DNA from: Antitrichia curtipendula
Lineage: Eukaryota > Streptophyta > Bryopsida > Hypnales > Leucodontaceae
DNA: 64,000 bases
Reading direction: 5' to 3'
NCBI GenBank assembly: GCA_951230915.1
Contig: OX579635.1
Coordinates: 29,078,001-29,142,000 of the forward strand
Shown piece by piece: positions 47,018-59,221 of the stretch. Position numbers and translations under genes: made by a program. How positions within the stretch are numbered: position 1 is the stretch's first letter; each line of letters opens with the position of its first letter. The notes beneath the pieces were generated by a model that was given only the letters and a program-made list of their open reading frames with translations, was not told the origin of the DNA and did no database searches.

Positions 47018-49209
47018 CTCCTAAAGGACCAAGGTTTTTTTTCAAAAAGACATTGTCAAAAACTACATTTTGGGGGTATGTTATTTAAAAATGAAAATCC
47101 AGACTTTAAAGAAAAAACTTTAACCATATAAAATTGAAGTAAAGTATTTTATTAGAGCATGGAAAAAATTTCAGACTATTTGACCGCATGGATCAAAAGA
47201 TTATATTGTTTGAAGTGAGAAAAAAAATCTTTTTTTCATTCTTGCAAAACATGGTCAACAGACTTTGGCCCTCTTGGAGTAAAAATTTGCTCTACACAGT
47301 AATGAACATTTTGACCATTTTTATGTGTATGATGTTCGGTTTACTTATGAAAATATTTAGAAGCAAATGAGATGTCTAGCTTACGCTAAATCACCTTGCA
47401 ATGCAAAGAGGTTATGTGAATTGGAAATACACTAATCATTTTTTGATGAAATCTTATGCAATGAGGAAATTTTTTATTTGAAATCCCAATAGTGAGAAGT
47501 TAGAGATAAATCAAACTCCAATATTTGGAATATGTGAAAAAAATTCAAGAATTCTAACTTCTCATATTGCAAGATAATAGAACTTGAAGTTAGAAGAAAA
47601 TGTTTTTTCTTGAAATTGACCCAATATTTCGGGGAGGGGGGGGGGGGAGGAGGAGGTAGTGTGTAAAAAACTAAGGAGATAGGTGCAAATACCAAGTATT
47701 TTTTAGGGGGGTATTATTTTTTTATTTTTTTTAAAACACGCTATCATTATATAATTTCCTACTTTGGATTATTAGAGAAGGGGCTTGCATTACTTATAAT
47801 TCTAAATTGATATGAATAAATGATATGATAAGTTAGATTATAAAAAGATTCTACTACAATTTTTGTCCTACATTAAATTTCTTTCAAACTTTATTTTCTT
47901 TCCCCCACTAATGACTACTTACAACTAGAACTTAACAGAAAAGTGTAGTCAATACTAATATTGTATCTTCCATAAAAATTGTCAATGACACTCATTTCTA
48001 GATAGGTATCATATTATTGAATGCTATCAATTGAACTTTAAGTTTAGGTCCTTTTTACATGATTAATATGAATGATATAGAGATCACTTTTTGATATCAA
48101 CTTTACTTTAACCTTAATGCACAATAATATGTAAGATTTATTTTTGCACTATCATTGATAGTATAAAATCATAGTATGAAATAGAATGTAAGAAATATTT
48201 TTGCACAATCATAGTAGTATGAAATAGAATGTCCTCATTGTATTTACAAACACAATGAGTGAAAAAAATGTGCATATCATATCTAGTTATGGAGACACAA
48301 AAAAAATTGAGCTTGTACACCTAAACTCAACGCCATCTTCCTCACAACCCTAAACCAGCACCTTCAATTTGCAAACATAGAACAACAGTCCTAAACTGAA
48401 GACAATGGAAAAGACAGATTGGGTGATCCCCAAACCCCAGAGCAGCCCCTGAACCCTGAACAATCGGAAAGACAAATAGAGGGCTCAGAACAAGAACTGC
48501 CAATTTTCAAAATTAAATGACAACCACCTAAAGCCAACCAACTTCTACTATAGAAATAAGTGAAGTCTATAAAATTATTGAGCACTTTGAATATGCCACT
48601 CACAAGGCAACAACATTTAATACTTTTGGCCAAAAAAAAGAATAAAAAGGGAGGTATTCTAGGTCTTAATTTTTTTCTAATTGCACCTATTTTTCTATAA
48701 CCTATAGTAGTTTGAAGACATGGCATGGCATTTTTGTACTCTATAGTATATAAAAACAAATTATAATTTTTATCTAAATATTTTTTAGGCACCCTATCAT
48801 TTGTTTGCACGTAGTTTTCTACTGCTAGCGCTCACTGCCCCCCCGAGCCCATCATAGCTAATAAAGTTTGACTCCTCTTAGAATGTGATTTGAAAACTAG
48901 AATTTTTTCTAGACATATATATATTACATTTCATTCATTACATACATGCCAAATTTCAAAAGCTGATGAGCTTCTTTGCAAAAGGTTCTCCAAAGATTTC
49001 CAAATTGCCTGAGCTGCCCAAGTAGTTCAAGGCAGCATAACTAGTGATTTGGACATCCGATTGAAAAAAAAATTAGTTTTTCACCAAAGAAGTACCCATT
49101 TACACACAGTGTCCATATTTCATGAACATCTAACCCAAAATGACTTTGTAAGAACCTACTTGAGATTTCTTGCGTACGTTGAACAAACACTTGGTCCTTT
49201 AGGAGTTAA
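47018..49209 (+). mobile_element. TTAA-family remnant, composite
   Basis: A left-type end CTCCTAAAGGACCAAGG at 47018, with TTAT rather than TTAA before it, and a right-type end CTTGGTCCTTTAGGAG followed by TTAA 49206-49209. The 2.2-kb distance implies internal insertions or two separate remnants. It contains a G-rich run at 47632-47656 and the C run at 48838-48844. Confidence 0.45.
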
Positions 49210-49936
49210 CCCTTTAACGATCCTAGTCGATCGAGGGGTTGGCAAATCGGTTTCTGGTCACAGCTGCTAAATTGATATAACAAGAAATGAAAGCCAGATT
49301 TTGGGGATCTTACCGTATTGATGTTCTTGGTGCATGCTGCTTATATGGAGAAATGAATTTCAACTAGATCTATAAGTCCACGTGTAAGTTTATAATACAT
49401 CTATTGGTGCATACGTGCTGAGGTGTATAGCATACAAATGAAATACGTCGCTGGAGCGAGTTCATTCCAGGAGTACTGTTTTTTGCTGTAAACTAGACAA
49501 GTGGTGTTTCTTTCAGCGTCAGTACGGTCAGAGGATAGATGCTTTCCTGAATGGAACGCCATGCTGGAGTTCCAGACGGAAGTAGGCAGACAGGTAACGG
49601 TCAGTAAAAGTTCCCCTGGTGTTCCCAATCTTTGTTCTCAGTTCCCGACCTGAGCACTGACTGCCTTGTCAGCATATATAATACCATTTCTTTTGCGTTG
49701 GTGAGCATCTTTTGCGCAATGAGAATTACATTTGCAGCGAGCCATGTGGCAGTTTTCTTGCTGCCATTTTCAAATGCCAGCAAAGCTGAATTTGAGTCAT
49801 GGCCCATTGAATTGGTCTTTAAATTCTGCAGGTCCGTTTCTTTGACCCGCACTCAAACTCAAAGCAGATTTTGGTGCAGCAGTCGAAAAGTACCACAAAC
49901 GACCAGAATAAGGTCAACCAAGCCTTAAAGGGTTAA
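49206..49936. mobile_element. PiggyBac-type MITE, CCCTTTAA ends
   Basis: TTAA 49206-49209 and 49933-49936 flank a 723-bp insert that begins CCCTTTAACGATCC and ends GCCTTAAAGGG. Inverted termini agree for eight bases (CCCTTTAA). The ends resemble those of the 6.4-kb piggyBac copy 0.9 kb away, and the interior is GC-richer than the surroundings. The left TTAA is also the terminal TTAA of the older element ending at 49205. No transposase. Confidence 0.82.
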
Positions 49937-50833
49937 AGAGAGGTTACAATTAGATGTGCTTGCATTATTCTTAGAATCTTTTATTACTTAGGAATTTGTA
50001 CCAATGGACTAACCTCTCAGAGACCAACTCCAAAGCCACAGAGTCAAAACTCATTTTTGAGCTAAATTTAGCTTTCTAAACAATTTATAAATTTTTATCT
50101 TTTAATTTTATTCTATGAAACTATTTATTATCTATCATTGAAAAAAATCTCTATTTGCTTCATGAAAAACATAATTCATATAGTATTTGTAGTAATAAGT
50201 GAAAATAAGTTGTTCAATATGATCCAAAAAATTCAATCAATTTGAAACTTCTTCACAAAACTATAAGAGTACCAATGAAAAAGTATTGTAAAATTATTTC
50301 AAAAAATCATTTATACTTGACATCCAAAATACTCTTGGCAAATACAATTGCATCAAATAGCCATCACTAAATTGAAATGTTGCATTTATATAAATAATTG
50401 ATAAAATTTTATTCTTTTTTATATGAATTTTTTTTCTTCTAAAAATGTTAGTATTTTCAGAATTTTGGATCAAGAAATAATATTTGTGATATTTAAAGCT
50501 TAATATAAAAATATAATTATACCAATTATAATATATATTTGAAGAATTTGTGTTGTCTTTTTAAAATGTGATTCATTATTTAGAATTTGCATTTCTAAAA
50601 TAAATATGAATTAGAAAAACACGATATTTTGTAATTTGAACATAGAGCTTGTAATTGCAATAATTCTTTAGTTCCTTTAGTGAAAGACAAGAAGGTTATC
50701 CACTAGTAGAAAAAGGATTTTTTTGGAACCAATCAAACAAATACTAGGATTCATCAATGACTAAACTGCGACTGTGGGCCAAAAAAATGGTATTAAATTA
50801 ATATGTCAAAAGTTGCAATCATGTATCAGTCAT
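49937..50833. other. AT-rich spacer between two piggyBac-type elements
   Basis: 50005-50070 shares blocks (AGAGACCAACTCC, TTTGAGCTAAAT) with 37400-37470. No gene was seen. Confidence 0.5.
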
Positions 50834-52343
50834 TTAACCCTTTAGTGGCGCTGGTCTTTTGGGAGACAGCACGGACTGGAAGAACCTATCAATTATTGAG
50901 CGTCACTCAACGGAATAGCAAGGGAAGTTCAGAATAAGTAACCGTACGATCTTCGGGGTTTTCGTAAGGGCTTTCCATTGATGTAATCGTCACATGTAAG
51001 CAATGTGCCGATGCCAATATTATGCAGTTTGACTGCACTAATTCAAGCGTTGACTCACACGGGCAGCATGTGCGAGCTTCATAATTCTGCAATCTCGATG
51101 AACTTCCGAGGACTTGAAAATTTCCGAAAAATACACACCATCAAGCAAAGTGACTCTGGAATGCAATGGATACTTCATATAAAAAACAACACGTCCTCGA
51201 TCACTAGCTGTGCATCTTGCTATACGGACAACGTTGTCGCAATGTTGGATAACTGTATCTCCGGGCAGTTTTCAACGCAATTGTCATGCTGACCAAAACA
51301 GGTCAAAACTAAATCCTTGCATTTGCCCTGCTGCCCTTATCATTCAGTCAGCTTTGCCCAATACTACCACGTCTGCAGAGATGACGTCGTAGCAGTAATA
51401 CAAAACAGTTCAGACATCGACAATCTCATACTGTCATATCAGAGGATTCCTTCGACATTCCTTCAGAATGTGATGTAAAGAATGTCATCGGGTATGCTGA
51501 ATACCAAAGAAAGTATATGCAGATGCCAACAACTACTACACTTTCAATTTTCAGCAGGTATTGAAACAATTTCAGGAATGCTCCAAAAACAAAATCCATT
51601 GACAACTACTGACTACTGTCTATACAAGTAATTATACATTCTCATTATTTTAGAAGAGTAAAATTTACAGTGTGCACATGACACTAAGGTCTGTACATGC
51701 TCTTCATGGAGACTTACATACTACCTGTATCCTCTTAGAAGTGGCTGTGCTTCATGTCTATGCACATGCTTCTACAATTCCTGCTATATATACTGCAAAC
51801 TCTAACATCTACTCCAGTGACTACAAGTTCTCTCTATACAGCAATGACGACGCCATCCAAGCGCTGAGGATGTATGTATTCATCCCGAAGTAACTGCAAA
51901 CCTACTGGAGCACTTCTCTGCATCAACCGTTCTAGACACTACAGCTGCTTATACTGTCGATTCCTTCTACGTAAGCTCCATTCGACTCACAGACAATCAC
52001 AGTGATCACGGAAGTGCAACACTGTTGAGATGTTCTCTGAGGCCAAAAAACAAAAACTCACACTACAGAAGCCGTCCGCCGAAACTATCCAAACCAGTTT
52101 GCCAAAACTATGCACTTATTGTCGATGTCATGATATACATGACTAAATCAGCACTGCTGCGCTATTGCACTGCTACAATGTCCGAAGATGCTGGTACTTC
52201 TCATCATCGACGTAACAGCTACTTCAAAAACCAGATGTCGTCTCTACGAGCAGGAGTACCCTGTCAACGTCACCGCAGCGGTCCTTGCCAAGGACGTCAA
52301 CATGTGTGGCTGTTGGCCTCTGCTCACACCATGCACTACTGTT

Positions 52344-55314
52344 TTACCTTCTCAAGCAGTAATGAGATCGCTGGAAGCATTCAACCGCATATAAGGAAAG
52401 GCCTCCACATTGCGGGCAAACAAGATTAGTCCGTGTTGCACCTCTGCACACTCGGCATTTTCTCCTAGTTCCCGTCCGCACCAAACTGTGGACTCCTGGC
52501 ATAGCCAGTCGGAATTGTGAAACAACACCACGTTGTAGTCTCCAAGGCCGGCTCAATTTGTCTGCAAGTTCAAACTGGAATTGCAAGTGCGATATCGGAT
52601 CTTTTCCCAATTGCTCTGCTGCAACTTTGTTCAAAATGTAGTTGTTCACAACGGATGTGTCAACTAGAAAGAAAAAGACCTTGTGCCACCACTTGTGGCT
52701 TCTTGTTTGCGATGAGTAAGTGCCCTTCAGGTGGTCTGCAACATCCACTCCTCTCATGAAATCCGAATAGCCTTTGTGTATTGGGGAAGTGGCTACATCT
52801 ATCAAAATACCATTGATGCGACGTGGAACTGTTGGCCACTCTTCTTCAAGAGCAGGAATAGGAGGATAAAATGTAGACAACATCTTCACTGCCTTCCGAT
52901 CAACAAAACTACACATGAAATCTCACGACTTTGATGCATCCTCCAGAAGAGTGTCCCCTGTGGGTTTCTAGACAATGCCTTCATGTCGTGTAAACTTTTA
53001 GGCAATCCTATGCGATTACTACGAATAGTTCCTACTCCATAAGTGCCTTGTGATCAAAGTTCAAGAAGGAGTGGTATGGACGTGAAATAATTATCTGTAC
53101 ACACTATGTGCGCCAGACCCTACAAACTGCTGACCAACTGCAAGACAACTCCATGGCTAGTTTTGGCGTCACCAATGCTGCCTCCAGCTAACGACTCTCT
53201 GAACTGTGATCCTGTGTAGATTTGAAAATCGTATACATACTTCTGACGTGAATCTGCAAGGCACCACACTTTAATACCCCATCTGGTAGGTTTTCTGGGC
53301 ATGTACTGACGTACAAGGCAGTATTTACCTTTGTAAGGTACCATTGTCTCGTCCACTGTCACCTCTTGATGCAAGTGCCAGTTCCTCCAAAATCGGTTTT
53401 GCATTTCACTAATCAACCACCTCATTTTCCTAAGCCTGTCAAACTCTGCATCGTCCCCTGCAACAACTGGGATGTTGTCATCAGCAATATGGATGCATCA
53501 GGTGATGTCTTCGTAACGACGGCAACTCATTATGGTAGATATATTTGGACAGTAAAGAAATTCATTTCTACGATTCCAGTAGCTCTGGTGGTTGGGTAAG
53601 CGTTTAATTCCCATGAGAAGGTTAACAGCAATGAAAGCCTTCAATTCTTCTTTGTCTAGTCGTCACCACTGTGCTCCACCTAGAGGCAATCGGGTCTCCA
53701 AATTCACTTCGTTGGCATAATGGTTACTGTCCACACAAATTCTGGTTAGAGTATGGTCGCTCCAAAAGCGTCCAAACAAAGTCGTTTTTGTGGGCATTCT
53801 GAATATTGGAAAGTTGGGACGGGTGATGGACCTAGAAATGGAGGAGGTCTTGCCGCAAAGCTGCTGTGCTGCATGGTCCAAGTCTCTTCACCGAAAGCGG
53901 CCAAAAAAGCCAACCGCGTCACTGTAGCTGACATACCACCACCGCGCCGGCGAGAGGAAGTTGAAGCAGTTGCTGGCGTTGGAGTTCCCGACATGGACAC
54001 ATGTGGGAGAGGCTGCAGACTTCCTACCACAACACTATTACTTGTAACATGAGCTTCATTTGCAGGAACATGATGCCTATAAAAAACTGTGTTTGTGTTG
54101 ACATGTCGTTCCTGCATGTTGACAGCCTTCACTATCTTGAACCGTGCGATCCGGTCCCGCTTTGTTGCTGCAGGTTCCGCGGCTTTGTCGACATCGGCTA
54201 CTCTCGCTGAGGAAGGGACTGCAGTTGGAGCCCGTCCTAAGCAGTCATCGATTACATCGACGAAGAGCTCGGAATAGCTCGGAGTTCATGGTCCTTGCCA
54301 AGGACGTCGTTGTAGCGGCCTTTCTAAGGCAGCAGCTGCAACTGATGCTACAGTGTTCCTCGGAGGCAAGAACGTCTCGGCTATCACAGCAATCGACTTA
54401 AATAGCGGAGATGTTGACTGTACATGTTCCGTATTTTCAGTATGGGCTGAGCACTCCGCGAAATTGTACCAGGACAGCCAAGTTCTGTCTAGTTCACTAC
54501 CTATGCCGGAAGCATCGGCGCTTGAAGAGTGCACGAAAGTAGAGTCATGAGTATCTGGTGATGTTGGACAGTCAACAAGTCGTTCCTGCGACGAAGGATG
54601 TCCACCGGAGACTTGGAAGTTGGAGTTCTCACTGCCTTCTCTATAGTCGTTTATGTCGTCATTGCATTGCTCGAGCAGGAGTACCCTGTCAATGTCACCA
54701 CAACGGAGGTGGAGTTCTTGTCCATCATCAAGTAGTATTACGTACATGAGTTGCCTTGTGTCGTTTTGAAGGTAAGAATGTATTACCAATCCAAGCATCC
54801 AATGTTGTTCGTGTTCAACTTCCATGGTCAGTGCCTCTATTGTCATCAGTAAAGACGGGAATCTGACGGGCATGGGGGTGGTCAGTGACATGGTATCGTT
54901 CTCAACCGGACTATTTTGCACAAGCCACCGTCGACCTTGCCAAGGAAAAGTACTAGTGGTCGGCAGGGAAGCTCTTCCAATGCACGGAGCTCCGAGGGGG
55001 CTGTGACTTGCTTCTGCCGCCCCTATAGTCAGTGCCGTGGATGTAGTAGATGAGTTTCCTACAGCCCTAATTGGCAACCCATACATAGTTGTTTTTTCTT
55101 CTATAGAGTCGTTGGTGCACACCTTCTTGCCCTTGTCACATGTAACAAGGACTTGCTCTGACACCATGTGAGTGTCGTGTATTGCTATGCTAGCATATGC
55201 GTCACCTTGCTTCTTACCGACGTCACGGCAAATCGGAATTGTTGCAGTAGTTATAATTCCAGCATCCATAAGGAGCTTCCGAAATTTCAATGCAGAGAGT
55301 AGATGCAGCAACAC
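52344..55314 (-). pseudogene. PiggyBac transposase (DDE_Tnp_1_7 type), disrupted
   Basis: Cut-and-paste transposase. Reading from 55314: a long N-terminal part (342 codons, then TGA at 54288-54286, open again in the same frame to 53746); a frame change between about 53880 and 53780; then the core domain with KAFIAVNLLMGIKRLP near 53640-53590. Catalytic Asp codons: 53353-53351 (VTVDETM), 53095-53093 (CTDNYFTS) and 52745-52743 (RGVDVADH). The C-terminus is a Cys-rich zinc-binding domain (CRVC...CPQC...HYC) ending at 52344. Stops interrupt at 53663, 53498, 53120 and 53054, and one more frame change lies near 52900. All three catalytic residues and the zinc ligands survive. Possible introns were considered but do not remove the stops inside the conserved core. 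Confidence 0.9.
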
Positions 55315-55369
55315 GAGATGACAATTATGCTTGTTGTAACGGAGTGATGTATGTGCACATACAACAGCT

Positions 55370-55711
55370 TCAGAGAGATCCAGCTACGTCCGGCCAAAGA
55401 AGCACTCGCAAGGCGTGGTTCACCTTGTCCGAAAACCCGTGGGGATGGCCCTTAGGTACTCTCTCTTTCCAGCCAAGGATGTGTGCGCAGTGGTGTCGGA
55501 AGAGAAAGCGGAGTCCTCTTGGTGTATCTTTTTTCTTCACACCTTTCTTCGCAGCTTTCCGTAGTAATTGACGTTTATCAAGAAGTGCTGTGATTTGTCG
55601 GGATTGTCTGTCAGACGCTTCTACAAACGTGCACCAATGACGTATAGCATCCCTAACATAAAGAGAAGCCGAAGTTCTCTGATTATGGCAGGATGACATA
55701 TCTAGAGGCAC
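55370..55711 (-). pseudogene. Possible upstream coding piece of the transposon
   Basis: Reverse-strand frame of 113 aa, rich in basic residues (KAAKKGVKKKDTPRGLRFLF), ending 56 bp before the transposase frame and in a different frame from it. It may be a displaced or alternatively spliced N-terminus of the transposase or a second element protein. No domain recognised. Confidence 0.35.
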
Positions 55712-57230
55712 TCATTTCTTGATCATACACAATGAAGGCGTAGCAGCTCTCATGCCACACCTGCTCTTACATCAAAATGTGCACAGTAGCTCTGAAGTCA
55801 GCAACAAAGAGTAGTGTCAATACATAGATAATGCGTGGATGCAATTCTATAGTTGATTGCAGCACTTTCTAGGACATTTCGGAAGTAGCACTAGTTCCTG
55901 TGAAGTAGCCGTTTTATCACAACATGCATGGAGTAGTAAATGTGGAACAGACTGGAACATTCGTTAGTGTGTGTAGAAAAGAAGAAATTCAAATGCGACA
56001 GTATAATGATGTCCTCTCAGATTACACAATATGTACAGAGAAGTGGAGGTTTCAGGAGGTTTTAGTACCTGAATTCGCGTGCGGAACTATGATTCTAGAA
56101 GCTAACGTTGCTCTTTGTTGCTGTAGGTTGCGAAGTCCCAAGCAGTTGTAAGGAAAAAAAATGACATCTAAATTGTGAGGAGAGTTTCAAGACAGTGGTC
56201 AAGGAAGAAACACAAACGTTAGAAACCTCCAAAGTGACGTTCTCGAACTCCAATGTTCAATCAGACACAACACAAAAACAACAGCTACTAATGGACCAAG
56301 AAAAAGTAAACTAGTAACATGATGTGTATTAGGAATGAAGAAAATTTGTGTTTACTGAGTATTGCTTTGCTTTAGTGTGTCACTTCTAATTCCTTTTTAA
56401 AGAAATTAGAGGAGTGACTGTCAAGCCTCACATTTGCAAGTTCATCAATGCATGCGAAGCCATCTACACTTGTGCTAGGTTCTCAAGAGTGTAAGCGTAC
56501 ATGAATGTCAACCAAGTTATTCTTCCTTGACGGCGCCATGACGTTCTCGTGTGCGCAATGCTTTCCAAGAGGTACAAAGAAGGACATGGAAGTATAGAAA
56601 AATAGGGCATTCATTGTGCAAAGCTGCACAGTCATTGAAAGATGAGAGTTGTTTTGTAAATAGAGCCAGAGTTGCAGTACTTCATGAAAGCTTTGTACAA
56701 CCAATGTGATTTATGTTGTTGGAGCTCCTTGCATTGAAGCGTGAAGCGCCAAATTGGTGCTTGGGACATACAAAGTGACATGCATGTTTTGAGAGAATGA
56801 CAAGTGTGACAGTAGCACACTTATGCGCCAAGTTCTCTGAACCAGAGATTTTGGAATGGTTAGCAGTATTCCACTTCAGTTGGCAAGGCCAATAAAGAAT
56901 ATTTTTTCCTCTGACAACTGTTGATGTACTAAACCTGTCCAGTCACGCGCAGCGAAGGATGAAAAAAAATTGTAAATTTTTTTGGGGCATGCCCTCAAAT
57001 TGGAATAGGGCAATGGAAAATTTCAACATATCTTGATACACATCTTCCTTTCAATTTTTGTATAAATACAGGCATAGGTTTTCGCTATTGTTCATTCACT
57101 TTCATGCACAAAACTATTGCACTGACGTCATAAAAAAAAAGTGGATGAAAAATAGTATGTATGACGAAGATATTCAATTTCTACTATGTGCGTCGTCCAG
57201 AAATTGGACGGCGGCGCGCTTAAGGGTTAA

Positions 57231-58799
57231 ATGAGTGTTAGATGACAAGAGGATGAGATTGAGGATGAATTTTTGTCCATAAGTAGCTTATTATGCATCT
57301 TGTGTCGCCATCATTAATGTGGATTGTGCTTAGTTATATTATAGTTGTATAACAATGACTTTCTGCAATAAATGACTATTAAACAATTGTCTTATAACTA
57401 CCATCAAGTCAACATGGAATGTTTCTGGATTACTGTATCTATAATTTCAAATCAGCACATCTAACTAGGACTAGTCATGGTAAAGTCATGGTGCAATCAT
57501 TGTATTAATGATTTCTTTCTAATTGTTTTAATCATATATTAGTTGGGTCACAAACATGGGTGACTACAACTTATTCCTCGATAGTTATTGTATAGTCATC
57601 ATGTGCATAGCAATGGATCCAAACACTAATGACTACAAATGTTTAAAAAACAACATGTGACAAATTTTTGTACATCTACAATTTTTCATCCATCAACTAA
57701 TGTCTAGTTTAGGAAGTGACATAGAATTGACATAGTTATAGAGTAATTGGTGTATATTTGTGAAATGACTTCAATGCGACTAATATATAGTTGATAATTT
57801 CTAACTTCTCACCATTGTAGAATAAATCAATTTAAATAAAAAATTGAGTAGAATTATCCTTCTAAAAATGACTACTAAATGACTACTACAAAGTCATTCC
57901 TTGGTCATTGATTAATTATAGAATAGTCATAGTTCAGTCATAGAATACACTATGATGGCTAAAATGTAGTAGTTGCAGGTTGTAGTTGCTACAAATAAAT
58001 GGTGGGGATTTTATCTCCCTCATTTATAGTTACATTTAATGTAACTATAATGTAGGTTAGATGTTTCCTGAGTGCAATAGTTTACATTCTTCTTCTTGTT
58101 TCTTGTTGATCAACCTCTTCTTTTTTTCTTCCTATTTTTGCCTCAAGATGTCTAAGTAAAAGTTTAGATCAGCCAACACTTCATAAATGTGACAATTTAC
58201 ATTCTTCTTCTTGTTTTTGATGTTCACCCTCTATTGTTTTTTCTTCTTGTTTTTTCTTCAAAATTTCAAGGTGAAGGGTTTTTTAGTCACTTATATATTC
58301 AATATAATTGCTCTTTTCCAAGTGTAATACTATGTTATCTTTGTTTTAGGTTTTTTCTTACTTAACATGCCTTTGTCATTGTTCTTCTTTTTAGTAGCAC
58401 TACTACAAAATTTAGTGACCGAAATAAAAAAATTTTAACCAAAATTTGTTGAACATGTTGGTTGTTTTGGATGCATTGTTTTGGACAAAATTCAACTGGA
58501 CTTTGTTGATTTTTCCAGTTGATGTGGTCAAATCCAAAATATATGTGTAAAATAAAAGATAAAAATAAAAAACTTTTTTGCGGCCGAAATTCTTGGACAA
58601 CAAAAAAAAAATATTTTTACATTGCTCGAAAATTTCAGGCAACCAAACAAGCATTCTGTGGTCATCTACCGAGTTTGAATTGTAGAACTTGAGCTAGGAA
58701 TTGAAAGGCCATAACTGCCACATCACCACTAGAACTTCATGTATTGTACAATAAAATTATTTTTTTCTTCCTTATGTATTTATTTCTAGTGTTTTTAAA
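57231..58799. other. Spacer with dispersed TAGTCAT/ATGACTA motifs
   Basis: From 57340 to 57990 the words ATGACTA and TAGTCAT recur many times on both strands, including GACTAGTCATGG and AAATGACTACTAAATGACTA. Near 58398 the words CACTACTACAAAATTTAGTG resemble a CACTA-type terminus but no partner end was found. No gene. Confidence 0.4.
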
Positions 58800-59145
58800 A
58801 TTCTGTAGAATTTGGCACCCATTTTGACTTCAAAGAACAAATTTTCTAAAAAATCTTTGAATTAAAAAAGTTGAGAAATCAAGCTAAATTTCATTTCTAA
58901 AAATCTGTTTGAGATTTAGTATCTCTGGTCAAAAGTTATGGACAAAATTTAGAAAAGACAATTAGAGAAAATGCTCTTTCAACCCCTCTCAAAGTTTTGT
59001 TCATAACTTTTGATTGGAGTCTCACAATCTCAAACAAATTTCTGGAAACAAAAGTTAGCTTCATTTCTCAATTTTTCTCAATTCAAAGCATTAGGAAAGA
59101 AGTTATTCTACTATGCTAAAATTGTCACCAAAGTCTATTGAGGTT
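58800..59145. repeat. Foldback repeat, family B copy 3
   Basis: Palindromic arrangement matching 366-724 and 10485-10845: GGTCAAAAGTTATGGACAAA on the left and TTTGTTCATAACTTTTGATT on the right, with the centre near 58975. Confidence 0.7.
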
Positions 59146-59221
59146 AAACAAATACCAAATTCTTAACTATTAAGTTAAAATAAATAAATTCCACTATACA
59201 TCAAATTTCATCCGTGGTGTT

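Larger units (their letters stand above)
50834..57230 (-). mobile_element. PiggyBac transposon, full-length, decayed
   Basis: TTAA at 50834-50837 and 57227-57230 bound a 6389-bp element. Ends: CCCTTTAGTGGCGC at 50838, and on the other strand CCCTTAAGCGCGCC, starting at 57226. TTAA duplication with CCCT-type termini is diagnostic of the piggyBac superfamily, and the interior encodes a piggyBac DDD transposase on the reverse strand. The interior is GC-richer than the flanks. The 1.5 kb at either end is non-coding apart from short frames. The coding region is broken, so the copy cannot be autonomous now. Confidence 0.93.

Noticed and set aside
51005..52429. Plus-strand open frames inside the piggyBac element
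   Set aside because: They lack domains, and those from 52025 partly overlap the transposase on the opposite strand.
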